Below are positions 1 to 8,317 of a stretch of DNA of 39,224 nucleotides, piece by piece (within the stretch, counting starts at the first letter, position 1; each line of letters begins with the position of its first letter). Position numbers and translations under genes: made by a program. The notes under the pieces are model-generated. The model saw only the letters and a program-made list of their open reading frames with translations. It did not search any database and was not told where the DNA came from. This DNA comes from Helicobacter pullorum NCTC 12824 (GTDB lineage Bacteria > Campylobacterota > Campylobacteria > Campylobacterales > Helicobacteraceae), in contig NZ_JAERIT010000012.1 in assembly GCF_017979475.1 (NCBI RefSeq), positions 1-39,224 on the forward strand, written 5' to 3'.

Positions 1-175
1 AATCAATATTTTCTTTTTTTAGAATCTCTAAAGCCTCCTTACCATTCCTTGCTATGAAAAGCTTATCCACATAATCCTCTAAAACCATAGAAGCAAATCT
101 CAAAATATCTTCTTCATCCTCTACATACAATACGCGTATCTTTCTCATCATTGCTTCATCATTTTTTGATAACAT
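1..175 (-). CDS. Response regulator, N-terminal part only (cut by window edge)
   Basis: The reverse strand encodes the first ~58 residues of a receiver domain. The hydrophobic strand IRVLYVEDEEDI carries the acidic pair that normally binds Mg2+ ahead of the phospho-acceptor Asp, which lies beyond the window. It follows the histidine kinase gene by 13 bp and is presumably its partner, co-transcribed from the kinase promoter. Two ATG codons sit close together, at 181 and 175. The purine-rich AGAGGAGAG abuts the first and is well spaced for the second, so 175 is preferred; a later start at the MRKIRVLYVE methionine is possible. The output domain cannot be seen, so it may be a DNA-binding regulator or a single-domain protein. 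Confidence 0.85.
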   Translation of the reverse strand, partial: MLSKNDEAMMRKIRVLYVEDEEDILRFASMVLEDYVDKLFIARNGKEALEILKKENID

Positions 176-188
176 CTTCATCTCTCCT

Positions 189-1802
189 CTATTCTTCAAT
201 TTTTAATGGTATTGTAATGATAAATTGTGCTCCACATTCACCACTTTGCACTTGACAATTCTCCAAACATTCTCTTTTTTGGCATTCATAATCTGTTTGC
301 CATTTAACATTTTTCACTTCTATACTCCCTTGCATTTGCTTCTCTATAATTTGTTTGGACATATAAAGCCCAATCCCTGTCCCAACAGATTTATGCTTTG
401 TTGTAAAATAAGGCTCAAAAATCTTTTGTATATCCTCAAGTCTAACTCCTCCTCCATTATCCATAAAAAGTATCCGCACACATCCGCCTTGTTTGTTGTT
501 TTTTGGCAAAACATTATTTTTATTATCTTGACTTACAGAAATTTTAATTTTTGCAGGTGCGATATTTCTTTCTTTTAAAACATCTTCTGAATTTTTAATA
601 AGATTCAAAATCACTTGTGAAAAAGAGTTTTTATATCCATAAAGCACAATATCATTAGGGCATTCTATTTCTAGCTGAATTTCATTTTGTTTTAAAAATG
701 CACTCACCAAAGATACAGAATCCTCAATATTTTCCCTTAGATTAAAAAATTCTTTTTGGCTAGATGAATGGAAAAAATTACGAAAATCCTCAATCGTTCT
801 TGACATTCTTTTGGCTATTTTTAGCCCCTCTTCCACCTGCACTTCTATAAACTCTTGTGTTAATTTACCATTTTGTGACTTGACCTTAAAAGCCTGTATT
901 AATAGCATTAAGGCATTCAAAGGCTGCCTCCATTGATGAGCAATATTCCCTATCATCTCTCCCATACTAGCCAATCTTGCCTGCTGATACATAATTTGAT
1001 CTTTTTTGCGACTTTCCAAAACCTCCTTTTTAATTGTTTCTTGCAAAGAATCATTTAAATCACGCAATTCCTTAGTTTTTTCTTTGATTTTAATCTCCAA
1101 TGTTTTGTGCAATAGTTTAATATTACTCAAAACCAAGTAACTAAGCCAAATTGTAATCACCATAATAAGACACATAATTGCCAGCACAGCCTTATGCAAA
1201 ATACTATGCAATGTGCTATTTCTATCTTTTTTAATCTCCACAAGATTAAGGCTACTATGAATGAGATTAGAAATTTCTTTATTGAGTTGTGCGACTTGAT
1301 ACTTAAGCTCTTCTATGTAGTTTTCTTGATTGCTACTTGCCTTTTTTAAAATATCCAAAAAGATATAAATTTGATTATCCAATTTGCTAATATCATCTAT
1401 CTTTTGTTGCATTTCTGCTTCTTCTTTCAACCCAAAATCATCTTGATTAAAAAAATAATAAACCTGCAACACAAGATAAATGAGATAATTATCATCAAGA
1501 GCAGTCTCTTCCACTCTTTGATATGCTTCCCAATATTCTATGATTTTTTCCCTCAATTCTATCATTTGAGATTCTTGATTAGGCTGCATAAGAATCGCTT
1601 GAGTGCCATTAACAATCTGCCTCAATTCTTCTAAACCAATCAAAGATTGATGATATTCTGAAAAGAGCGTTTCATAATCATATTTCAAACTAAAGTAAAA
1701 TACATAAGAAACGACAGCCAATGATAATAATCCGCATGCGATATTAAAAACCAATATTCTAGCTTTTGCTTCTAAAGAAGTCCCAAAAATCTTTTTTTCC
1801 AT
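189..1802 (-). CDS. Membrane sensor histidine kinase with C-terminal cysteine cluster
   Basis: This 537-aa kinase has a short N-terminal tail, a membrane segment at about 14-38, a ~165-residue periplasmic helical region, a second membrane segment at about 203-226, a coiled coil at 230-270, and a kinase core. The phospho-acceptor is His289 in an H-box with the HQWRQPLN signature common in Campylobacterota kinases. The N-box is around Asn400-Asn404, the G1 box DNGGG at 448-452 and the G2 box GTGIGL at 474-479. The sensory region shows no sequence I can name, so the stimulus is unknown. An insertion before the last beta strand holds Cys507, Cys512, Cys516 and Cys523, which is not a standard HATPase feature. 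It would autophosphorylate and pass phosphate to the regulator encoded immediately downstream. Confidence 0.95.
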   Translation of the reverse strand: MEKKIFGTSLEAKARILVFNIACGLLSLAVVSYVFYFSLKYDYETLFSEYHQSLIGLEELRQIVNGTQAILMQPNQESQMIELREKIIEYWEAYQRVEETALDDNYLIYLVLQVYYFFNQDDFGLKEEAEMQQKIDDISKLDNQIYIFLDILKKASSNQENYIEELKYQVAQLNKEISNLIHSSLNLVEIKKDRNSTLHSILHKAVLAIMCLIMVITIWLSYLVLSNIKLLHKTLEIKIKEKTKELRDLNDSLQETIKKEVLESRKKDQIMYQQARLASMGEMIGNIAHQWRQPLNALMLLIQAFKVKSQNGKLTQEFIEVQVEEGLKIAKRMSRTIEDFRNFFHSSSQKEFFNLRENIEDSVSLVSAFLKQNEIQLEIECPNDIVLYGYKNSFSQVILNLIKNSEDVLKERNIAPAKIKISVSQDNKNNVLPKNNKQGGCVRILFMDNGGGVRLEDIQKIFEPYFTTKHKSVGTGIGLYMSKQIIEKQMQGSIEVKNVKWQTDYECQKRECLENCQVQSGECGAQFIITIPLKIEE

Positions 1803-1824
1803 CTATCCAATTTAATAAACTTTT

Positions 1825-1830
1825 ATTATA
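1825..1830 (-). promoter_or_regulatory. -10 box for the histidine kinase/response regulator operon
   Basis: On the minus strand a perfect TATAAT lies 23 bases upstream of the kinase ATG, with AT-rich DNA behind it, the usual form of a Helicobacter housekeeping promoter, which lacks a conserved -35. Transcription would start near 1818, giving a short leader. The ribosome-binding site (GGATAG next to the ATG) is weak. Confidence 0.55.
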
Positions 1831-2180
1831 TTGTAACACTAGGTTTCTTAATTTATTGATAATGTTTTTATCTCATGGTAAATTTTATTACAAAAATCAG
1901 CAATTAACCCAACGAAAATAATTGTATGCTTTCAAATGATATTAATAAATATTGTCAAAACAAGCTATAAAATTAGAATCATTTTAACAAGCACATCAAA
2001 ACAATGCCGCCCTTATCATTCTGCTATGGCATTTCAAGGCAAAAACTACAAAATTTAATCTTTTTCCATACTTTCTACATTTCTATGATTTTATATTTTT
2101 AAATATTTAGAAAAATTTTTATTTCAAACTTAAGAGATTTATATTATTTGCAATAAGAAGTTTTTATGTAGTTATATTAA
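1831..2180. other. AT-rich intergenic spacer without a supported gene
   Basis: About 350 bp between the kinase promoter and tRNA-Leu. Stops are dense in all frames and no ORF has a ribosome-binding site and family resemblance. It includes one locally less AT-rich patch at about 2004-2042, where AATGCC and GGCATT form a 6-bp inverted repeat around a 19-base centre. The patch looks out of place and may be a remnant of a dispersed repeat, but nothing in the window lets me confirm that. Confidence 0.5.
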
Positions 2181-2267
2181 TGGTGCCGAGGGTCGGAATC
2201 GAACCGACACGGGGTTGCCCCCACCAGATTTTGAGTCTGGCGCGTCTACCAATTTCACCACCCCGGC
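2181..2267 (-). tRNA. tRNA-Leu, anticodon CAA
   Basis: The reverse strand folds into a class II tRNA of 87 nt. The 7-bp acceptor stem starts GCCGGGG and pairs with CCTCGGC (one G-U). The anticodon arm CCAGA-CTCAAAA-TCTGG gives anticodon CAA, decoding UUG. There is a long variable arm (GGTGGGGGCAACCCC region), a T-loop GGTTCCGACC, discriminator A, and a genome-encoded CCA end. It is a lone tRNA with its own promoter, between serA and the kinase operon. Confidence 0.96.
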
Positions 2268-2283
2268 TAAATTAAAAAATATG

Positions 2284-2289
2284 ATTATA
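2284..2289 (-). promoter_or_regulatory. -10 box for tRNA-Leu
   Basis: A perfect TATAAT on the minus strand sits 17 bases upstream of the mature tRNA 5' end, in the context AAGTATAATCA. Initiation would fall near 2277, leaving a ~10-nt 5' trailer for RNase P to remove. No clear -35 box is present, as is usual in this group. Confidence 0.6.
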
Positions 2290-2323
2290 CTTATTTTAGC
2301 TCAATTTTTACTTAATTTCCAAA

Positions 2324-2341
2324 CCTCTTTGAAAAAAGAGG
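2324..2341 (-). terminator. Hairpin after serA
   Basis: CCTCTTT and AAAGAGG form a perfect 7-bp stem with a 4-base loop, ten bases past the serA stop codon. The following T-run is short (TTT), so it may be a weak terminator or an mRNA 3'-end stabiliser. It separates the long serA-side operon from the tRNA promoter. Confidence 0.55.
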
Positions 2342-2350
2342 TAAGAAAAT

Positions 2351-3934
2351 TTATAAAACGACATATTTAATTGCTAAACATGCCTTAATGCTAGAAAGCT
2401 CTTTAATTACTTCATTGGACACTTCATCATCTACCAAAATTACAGCCAATGCTTCTTTTCCATATCGCCCTAATCTAAAATCCGCAATATTAATATTGTG
2501 TTTTGCCAAAGTTGTCCCAACATGCCCTATAACGCCCGGAGTATCATTATTTCTAAAGAGAATCATACGCCCTTTTGGCTCAATATCCATTTCAAAATGG
2601 TTAATCTCCACAATCTTTGGCGTATCCTCATTAAACACCGTTCCAGATACACTAAATTCACCCTCTTGTGTCAGCAATGTCAATCGAATTTGATTTTTAT
2701 ACACATTTTGCAAATTCTTGCTTTCAAGCGAAATTTCTATACCACGCTCTTTTGCAACATAAGGAGCATTAACATAATTTACTTTATCCCCAATCGTTGC
2801 ATTTAAGATTCCCACTAATGCAAAAGTAGAAAGTGAAGATAAGTATTGACTAATTTCACCCTGCACTTCAAGCTTGATAGAGCGAATCTCACTTTTATTG
2901 ACTTGAATTGCAAAAAACGCCATTTTTTGCATTAGCTCCAAATAAGCCCTCATAAAATTTGGCAAATCAGAATCTTTAATCGGAAGATTTAAGGCATTAG
3001 GGAAACTTGACCCTCTTGCTGCCTCCAACGCAGCTTCTGCTGCTTCAATCGCGATTTTCTCTTGAGATTCAAGAGTATTAGCTCCAATATGTGGCGTTAC
3101 ATAAATATTTGGCAAATCTAAAAGCTTATTAGAAATTGCTGGTTCTTTTGTAAAAACATCAATTCCTGCCCATCGCACTTTCTTGCTCTGCAAAGCTTCA
3201 AAGAGTGCATCTTCATTGTATAACCCCCCTCTTGCACAGTTAATCAAAACTACACCCTCTTTCATTTTTGCAATCTGTTCTTTATCAATGATATTAATGG
3301 TTTCTTTATTTTTGGGGGTATGAATAGTAATAATATCACACGCCAAAATCTCATCAAAATCTTTTGTATAAGCAATCCCCAAATCTGTTGCCTTAGCTGG
3401 ATTAATATAAGGATCATAAGTAATAACTTCCATCTCAAAAGCTTTCATACGCTTTCCTACACGACTTCCGATATTACCAAACCCGATAATCCCTAGTTTC
3501 TTGCCCTTAAGCTCTGTACCATACCAATCTTCCCTTTTCCACTTTCTTTCATTTTTCAATTGTGCATTAGCACTCGGAAAAGTCCTAATTGCACTCAAAA
3601 TATGCGCACAAGTTAGCTCAACTGCTGCGATTGTATTAGCTGTTGGAACATTCATCACCACAACACCCTTTTTACTTGATGCTTCAATATCCACATTATC
3701 CACACCAACACCAGCACGCACCACCGCTCTAAGCTTTTTTGCTGCCTCCAAAAAGCTCTCATCTACATCAGTAGAACTTCTTGTAATAGCAATATCCGCT
3801 TTATAAAGCTCTTTTTTTAATTCATCTTTTGGTAAATTAGCAAGATTCAACATTTCCACATCTGTGGCTTTAGCCAATAAATCCAATCCACTTTGATGGA
3901 TATGATCGCAAACCATAATTGTAAATTTTGACAT
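2351..3934 (-). CDS. serA: D-3-phosphoglycerate dehydrogenase
   Basis: SerA oxidises 3-phosphoglycerate to 3-phosphohydroxypyruvate with NAD+, the first step of serine synthesis in the cytoplasm. At 527 aa it is the long form. A substrate/NAD-binding catalytic unit fills about 1-300, with the GxGxxG dinucleotide motif at 151-156 and catalytic residues Arg235 (NCARGG), Glu264 and His282 (PHIGA). An intervening ASB domain spans roughly 305-445, and a C-terminal ACT domain from about 455 could mediate serine feedback. The start has a good ribosome-binding site (GAGGA, 4 bases from the ATG). It follows the small membrane-protein gene by 14 bp and is the last gene of the rpsA-side operon, in the order I recall from H. 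pylori. Confidence 0.97.
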   Translation of the reverse strand: MSKFTIMVCDHIHQSGLDLLAKATDVEMLNLANLPKDELKKELYKADIAITRSSTDVDESFLEAAKKLRAVVRAGVGVDNVDIEASSKKGVVVMNVPTANTIAAVELTCAHILSAIRTFPSANAQLKNERKWKREDWYGTELKGKKLGIIGFGNIGSRVGKRMKAFEMEVITYDPYINPAKATDLGIAYTKDFDEILACDIITIHTPKNKETINIIDKEQIAKMKEGVVLINCARGGLYNEDALFEALQSKKVRWAGIDVFTKEPAISNKLLDLPNIYVTPHIGANTLESQEKIAIEAAEAALEAARGSSFPNALNLPIKDSDLPNFMRAYLELMQKMAFFAIQVNKSEIRSIKLEVQGEISQYLSSLSTFALVGILNATIGDKVNYVNAPYVAKERGIEISLESKNLQNVYKNQIRLTLLTQEGEFSVSGTVFNEDTPKIVEINHFEMDIEPKGRMILFRNNDTPGVIGHVGTTLAKHNINIADFRLGRYGKEALAVILVDDEVSNEVIKELSSIKACLAIKYVVL

Positions 3935-3948
3935 TTTATCCTCACTTG

Positions 3949-4428
3949 TTAAGATTTAGACAATGTATAGTTAATGTCATAATGCTTTAGCTCATCCAAA
4001 ACACTACGCAAATACCCTTCATTCTCTGTAGTAACTACCAACCAAATATTTTCACCAATTTTATAATAAGAATATTCGATATTATTAGCACTTAAAACCT
4101 GATTGATACAAAAAAATTGATAATCATCAATCACTCCCACTGAAACTCTAAAAGTTTCTTTCTCCACTCTATTAAGACTATCTTCAAATAAGAGTTTGAC
4201 TTTTAGCTCAGCTGCAGGATAAATAAAGCTTGATTGCTCCCTTTTTGAAAGTTGATCAATCCACCCAGCACTTCCTATACTTGCATTATCCTCTGTAGAT
4301 GTCAGTTGATAGGAACTAATGCTAGGCAAAATATAACTACTCATCGCTTTTACATAATTCCACACCAAAACATAAAGAATAATGCAAGTAAAAATGCTGA
4401 ATATACCTATCAACAATCTTGTTTGCAT
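3949..4428 (-). CDS. Conserved hypothetical single-span membrane protein between rpsA and serA
   Basis: This 159-aa protein has one N-terminal hydrophobic segment (about 5-27) followed by a polar ~130-residue domain, most likely periplasmic. I do not recognise a family motif. The soluble part alternates short beta-like strands (FRVSVGVI, NIWLVVTT) and helices, and ends with a SPOR-like flavour of small alpha/beta repeats, though this is not a family call. It lies 13 bp after rpsA and 14 bp before serA, so it is co-transcribed with them. I recall a hypothetical gene in the same place in H. pylori, which suggests vertical inheritance rather than recent gain. The ribosome-binding site is weak (AAGAG). 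Function unknown. Confidence 0.8.
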   Translation of the reverse strand: MQTRLLIGIFSIFTCIILYVLVWNYVKAMSSYILPSISSYQLTSTEDNASIGSAGWIDQLSKREQSSFIYPAAELKVKLLFEDSLNRVEKETFRVSVGVIDDYQFFCINQVLSANNIEYSYYKIGENIWLVVTTENEGYLRSVLDELKHYDINYTLSKS

Positions 4429-4441
4429 AAAACACTACTCT

Positions 4442-6118
4442 TTAAGAAATTTGATTTTTAATAATATCTCCCAATGTCATTTTATCATCTGCATTGCTAT
4501 TAAAATTCTTCAAATTTGCTTTTTCTTTTTGTTTTTCTAATCGTCTAATAGAAACTCGGATTCTATTATTTTGTGTATCAATTAGAGAAATTACACCCTT
4601 TATTTTATCTCCTACTTTAACATCTTCTTTTTTGATAGGAAATAAATCCTCATTGCGTATAAGTGCGTCCATATCTTCATCAATCTTAATAAACACACCA
4701 AAATCTTTAATATCTCTTACAACGCCTTCTACTTCTTCATCTTCAGAATGTCTTTTGGCAAACTCTTCTACCGGAGAAGAAATAATGCCTTTTCGCGTTA
4801 ATGAAATTCTTTCTTTTTCTTTATCGATTTTAGCAATTTTAACTTCAACTTCTTCGCCAATTTTCATCAAATCTTTACATTTTTCATTCTTATTCCAATA
4901 AGCATCTTCATTATGTAATAATCCATCAATGCCATCTAATTTAATAAATGCGCCAAAATCTGTTAGAGTTGCTACTACACCCTTTAGAATATCCCCTTCT
5001 TTGTATTTTTTAGCAAATTGATCAAAAGGCTTATCCAATAATTTTTTGAGAGAAACTCTTAAGCGTCGCTCTTTGGTATCAATTTCAATCACTTCCACAT
5101 CTATTTCTTGCCCTGTTTTCAAAAATTCTTCTGGATTTTGAATATTTTTATTCCAAGAGATTTCTGAAATATGCAAGAATCCCTCAATATCATTACCCAA
5201 ATCTACAAAAACACCATAAGGCTCGATATTGCTAACTACAACCTTAATCGCATCTCCCACTTCTAATTCATTTTCAACTTCTTTCCATGGATCTTCAATA
5301 GTATCTTTAATCGAAAGCGCTAAGCGTCTTTTTTCTTTGTCATAAGATAGCACCTTCAAGGAAACAATATCGCCTTCTTTATAAAGTTTAGAAGGATTTA
5401 CTGGTCCTTTATGGCTAATCTCTGTATAATGCACCAATCCCTCTACACCCTCTACATCGACAAACATTCCAAAGCTTGTAATTTTTTTGATTCTTCCTTT
5501 TAAATTGCCTTCTTGCTTTAAGAGATTATCAATAACATCTTTTTTGATATTATTTTCAATTTCAAATAAACGCTTCCTTGAAATGACTATGCTATCCTCT
5601 TCTGGTTTTACATTGATAATGCAAGCTTTGATACGCTTACCTTCATTTTTATTTCCATCTTTAAAAGCTGCTGCAAATTTTGGCATAAAAAACTCCACAG
5701 CATCACTTTCTACAATATAGCCACCCTTATTTTTCTTGACAACCACACCTTCTACAATTTTATCTTTATAATCTTCACCTAAACTCTTAATATATTCTCG
5801 TATTTTTTCTCTACGAATCGCCTTCTTATAAGAAAGTAGCGGCTGCTCATTTCTTTTCCCCATAATCACAATAGGCAATAAATCCCCTACCCCAAAAAGC
5901 AAATTCCCTTGTGAATCTTGAATCTCACTAATTAGAATAACACCCTCTTTTTTCTCACCAGGGACAGCAATAATTACTTGTCCATTTTCAATGGATACTA
6001 TCTCACCTTGTGAAACCTTCTCACTCTCTTTTTTTTCATATTGCTCAAGCATTGAAGCAAAATCTTCATCTACAATAATTTCATCTAATTCCTGCATATT
6101 AATTCCTACCGCAGCCAT
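4442..6118 (-). CDS. rpsA: 30S ribosomal protein S1
   Basis: S1 binds mRNA on the 30S subunit and helps start translation on weakly structured or leaderless-like sites. The 558-aa chain shows six S1/OB-fold repeats at about 35-100, 118-184, 204-271, 288-357, 374-443 and 460-530. Repeats 3 and 4 are the most canonical (SFGMFVDVEGVEGLVH, YGVFVDLGNDIEGFLHISEISW); repeats 1 and 2 are divergent, as usual for the ribosome-binding part. The length matches the six-domain form. The start ATG has AAGGG five bases upstream. A 71-bp gap separates it from ispH and contains a possible extra promoter. Confidence 0.97.
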   Translation of the reverse strand: MAAVGINMQELDEIIVDEDFASMLEQYEKKESEKVSQGEIVSIENGQVIIAVPGEKKEGVILISEIQDSQGNLLFGVGDLLPIVIMGKRNEQPLLSYKKAIRREKIREYIKSLGEDYKDKIVEGVVVKKNKGGYIVESDAVEFFMPKFAAAFKDGNKNEGKRIKACIINVKPEEDSIVISRKRLFEIENNIKKDVIDNLLKQEGNLKGRIKKITSFGMFVDVEGVEGLVHYTEISHKGPVNPSKLYKEGDIVSLKVLSYDKEKRRLALSIKDTIEDPWKEVENELEVGDAIKVVVSNIEPYGVFVDLGNDIEGFLHISEISWNKNIQNPEEFLKTGQEIDVEVIEIDTKERRLRVSLKKLLDKPFDQFAKKYKEGDILKGVVATLTDFGAFIKLDGIDGLLHNEDAYWNKNEKCKDLMKIGEEVEVKIAKIDKEKERISLTRKGIISSPVEEFAKRHSEDEEVEGVVRDIKDFGVFIKIDEDMDALIRNEDLFPIKKEDVKVGDKIKGVISLIDTQNNRIRVSIRRLEKQKEKANLKNFNSNADDKMTLGDIIKNQIS

Positions 6119-6150
6119 CTACACCCTTTATCAAAAAATAAAATTTAACT

Positions 6151-6156
6151 ATTTTA
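6151..6156 (-). promoter_or_regulatory. Possible internal promoter (-10) for rpsA
   Basis: In the 71-bp ispH-rpsA gap the minus strand reads GATAAAATAG, a TAAAAT -10-like box about 33 bases upstream of the rpsA ATG. An extra promoter would let S1 be made in excess of IspH. AT-richness makes chance matches common. Confidence 0.35.
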
Positions 6157-6189
6157 TCCACAATACCCTTATTAAAGAATTAAAAAATC

Positions 6190-7014
6190 TTAATATTTCT
6201 GAATTGTTTGCACAATTTTATCAATAATCCAATTAGGAGTGGAAGCCCCCGCACTCACTCCACAAAGTTTCTTGCCGCCAAACCATTCTTTTTGCAACTC
6301 TTGATAATCCTCCACCAAATAACAATCCTGACAATATTCCTTTGAAATATTATAAAGCTGTTTAGTATTAGAGGAATTTTTACCCCCAACAATTATCATT
6401 ATATCCACTTCTTTGGCAAGATTCCTAGCAGATTCTTGATTATCAAAAGTAGCATTGCATATTGTATTAAACACTCTACATTCCGAACATTGACGAATCA
6501 AAAAATCAGCAATCTCTAAAAAAAGCTCAATATTTTTGGTTGTCTGTGAAATCAAAACCACCTTATCTGGTATCTTCGCATTTTTCAATGCTTCAAGATT
6601 TTCTACCACCAAAGGCGTTGTTTTGCAATAACTCATAACCCCCTTTACTTCTGGGTGCATTTCATCTCCAAAAATAATAATCGCATAACCTTCATTGCTC
6701 ATTTTTTCACAAATTTCTTGAGGTTTAGTTACAAAAGGGCAAGTTGCATCAGTAATGTTTTTTGTTTTTTGCTTCAGCCTTTGCAAATCCTCTTTGGTGA
6801 TTCCATGAGTGCGTATGATTACCTCTGCATTTGCTGGAATCTCTTGAATATTTTCATTGACAACTACATTAAATTTTTCTTTTAAGCGATTAATTTCTTT
6901 TGCATTGTGGATTAAAGGACCCAAAGTAATCCCATTTGGCTTACTTTCAGCTAGCTTGATTGCGCGTCTTACTCCAAAACAAAAACCATAATTTTTTGCC
7001 AACTTTACTTGCAC
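6190..7014 (-). CDS. ispH: 4-hydroxy-3-methylbut-2-enyl diphosphate reductase
   Basis: IspH is the iron-sulfur enzyme that finishes the MEP pathway, reducing HMBPP to IPP and DMAPP. The 274-aa protein has the three cluster-ligating cysteines at 12 (YGFCFGVRRA), 92 (DATCPFV) and 186. Substrate-binding His36, His70 and His120 are present, as is Glu122 in HPEV and the QTT motif at 157-159. The start is a GTG, one base after the aroA stop codon, with AAGGA eight bases upstream; no ATG fits better because Lys-Asn-Tyr-Gly-Phe-Cys must follow closely. It is part of the pheS-to-serA operon. The old name is lytB. Confidence 0.97.
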   Translation of the reverse strand: MQVKLAKNYGFCFGVRRAIKLAESKPNGITLGPLIHNAKEINRLKEKFNVVVNENIQEIPANAEVIIRTHGITKEDLQRLKQKTKNITDATCPFVTKPQEICEKMSNEGYAIIIFGDEMHPEVKGVMSYCKTTPLVVENLEALKNAKIPDKVVLISQTTKNIELFLEIADFLIRQCSECRVFNTICNATFDNQESARNLAKEVDIMIIVGGKNSSNTKQLYNISKEYCQDCYLVEDYQELQKEWFGGKKLCGVSAGASTPNWIIDKIVQTIQKY

Positions 7015-7015
7015 G

Positions 7016-8317
7016 CTAATTTCCTTTTGTCTGTGTAATTTGCCCTAAAATTTCTAAAAAATTCGGAAAAGAAATATTAATATATTCTGCTTGGGTAATC
7101 CTCATTCCATTTTTCAATCCAGCAATCGCAAAACTCATCGCAATCCTATGATCTCCATAGCTAGAAACTTCAGCTTTTTGTATCTCTCCACCTGTAATCA
7201 CAAAACCATCATCAAGCTCTTTTGCTTCAATCCCACAAAGTTTCAGATTCTCAACTACCGCTTTGATTCTATCTGTCTCTTTCACACGCAATTCTTTAGC
7301 ATTCGTTACTTTGCTTACCCCATTTGCACAAGCCATAGCAATAGCCAATGCTGGAATCTCATCAATTAACCAAGAAATTTTTTCATTCACTTCAATGCTT
7401 TGAAGTTTTTTGGGGGAAACAATTTCAATATCTCCAATGCTTTCATAGGTATTTGAATTTTCTTTATAAGCAATTTTTACCCCCATTTTCTCCAACATTT
7501 TAAAAGCTTCAATCCGAGTAGGATTTAATAAAACATTCTTCAAAAGTCCATAAGATTCTGGCATAATTGCCACTGCTACTGCAAAGAAAAAGGCGCTAGA
7601 AGGATCTGCTGGAATATTCATTTCAAGAGGCTTTAGGGCTTGTTTTAATGGAGAAATGCTAACCTCTACATCGCCCCCTTGATAAATTTTGCTTTCAATC
7701 TCTGCCCCCATTCCTCGCAACATACGCTCTGTATGATCGCGGCTAAGCTCTGGTTCAAAATACTTAGAATCCCCATTAGCAAAAAGCCCACTCAAAATCA
7801 AAGCCGATTTCACTTGTGCGCTTGGAATCTTACTCACATATTCAAAAGATTTTAAACCTTGATTGCCCATTACAACAAGCGGAGCAAAATTCCCATTATC
7901 TCTTCCAAATATTGTAGCCCCAATACTCCTTAGCGGTTCTACAACCCTTTTCATAGGACGATTATTCAAATAGCAATCTCCACTTAAAACAAACATTCCC
8001 TTTTGCGCACTCAACAGCCCTAAATACAATCTAATAGCAGTCCCCGCATTTCCACAATCCAAAATTTCACTAGGTTCTTTAATAGATTTTGGCGGCAAAA
8101 ACACCATTCCCCTGCTTTCTTCTTTTACCTCTAAGCCAAGCCTTTTTGCTATTTTCAAAGTATCAAGCGTGTCTTCCCCTTTGAGATAATTTTGAATATA
8201 AGAGGGCTTATCACTCAACAAAGAAAAAATCGCACAACGATGCGAAATAGATTTGTCAGAAGCGATTTTTTCTATCGCAAGCTTAAAACTTTGGGCTTTA
8301 CAAACCTCCAAAATCAT
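7016..8317 (-). CDS. aroA: 3-phosphoshikimate 1-carboxyvinyltransferase (EPSP synthase)
   Basis: AroA joins shikimate-3-phosphate and phosphoenolpyruvate to make EPSP in the aromatic amino-acid pathway. The 433 aa match the family length. Visible motifs are SDKSISHR at 20-27 with the substrate-binding Lys22, GNAGTAIR at 89-96, and RVKETDRI in the C-terminal half. Its ATG overlaps the pheT stop codon by four bases (ATGA), and it ends one base before the GTG of ispH, so translation is likely coupled. An aromatic-pathway gene next to pheST makes sense, since phenylalanine is a product of that pathway. Confidence 0.97.
   Translation of the reverse strand: MILEVCKAQSFKLAIEKIASDKSISHRCAIFSLLSDKPSYIQNYLKGEDTLDTLKIAKRLGLEVKEESRGMVFLPPKSIKEPSEILDCGNAGTAIRLYLGLLSAQKGMFVLSGDCYLNNRPMKRVVEPLRSIGATIFGRDNGNFAPLVVMGNQGLKSFEYVSKIPSAQVKSALILSGLFANGDSKYFEPELSRDHTERMLRGMGAEIESKIYQGGDVEVSISPLKQALKPLEMNIPADPSSAFFFAVAVAIMPESYGLLKNVLLNPTRIEAFKMLEKMGVKIAYKENSNTYESIGDIEIVSPKKLQSIEVNEKISWLIDEIPALAIAMACANGVSKVTNAKELRVKETDRIKAVVENLKLCGIEAKELDDGFVITGGEIQKAEVSSYGDHRIAMSFAIAGLKNGMRITQAEYINISFPNFLEILGQITQTKGN

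Noticed and set aside
225-1634. Plus-strand open frames opposite the histidine kinase
   Set aside because: They have no ribosome-binding site or family resemblance and mirror a well-supported kinase.
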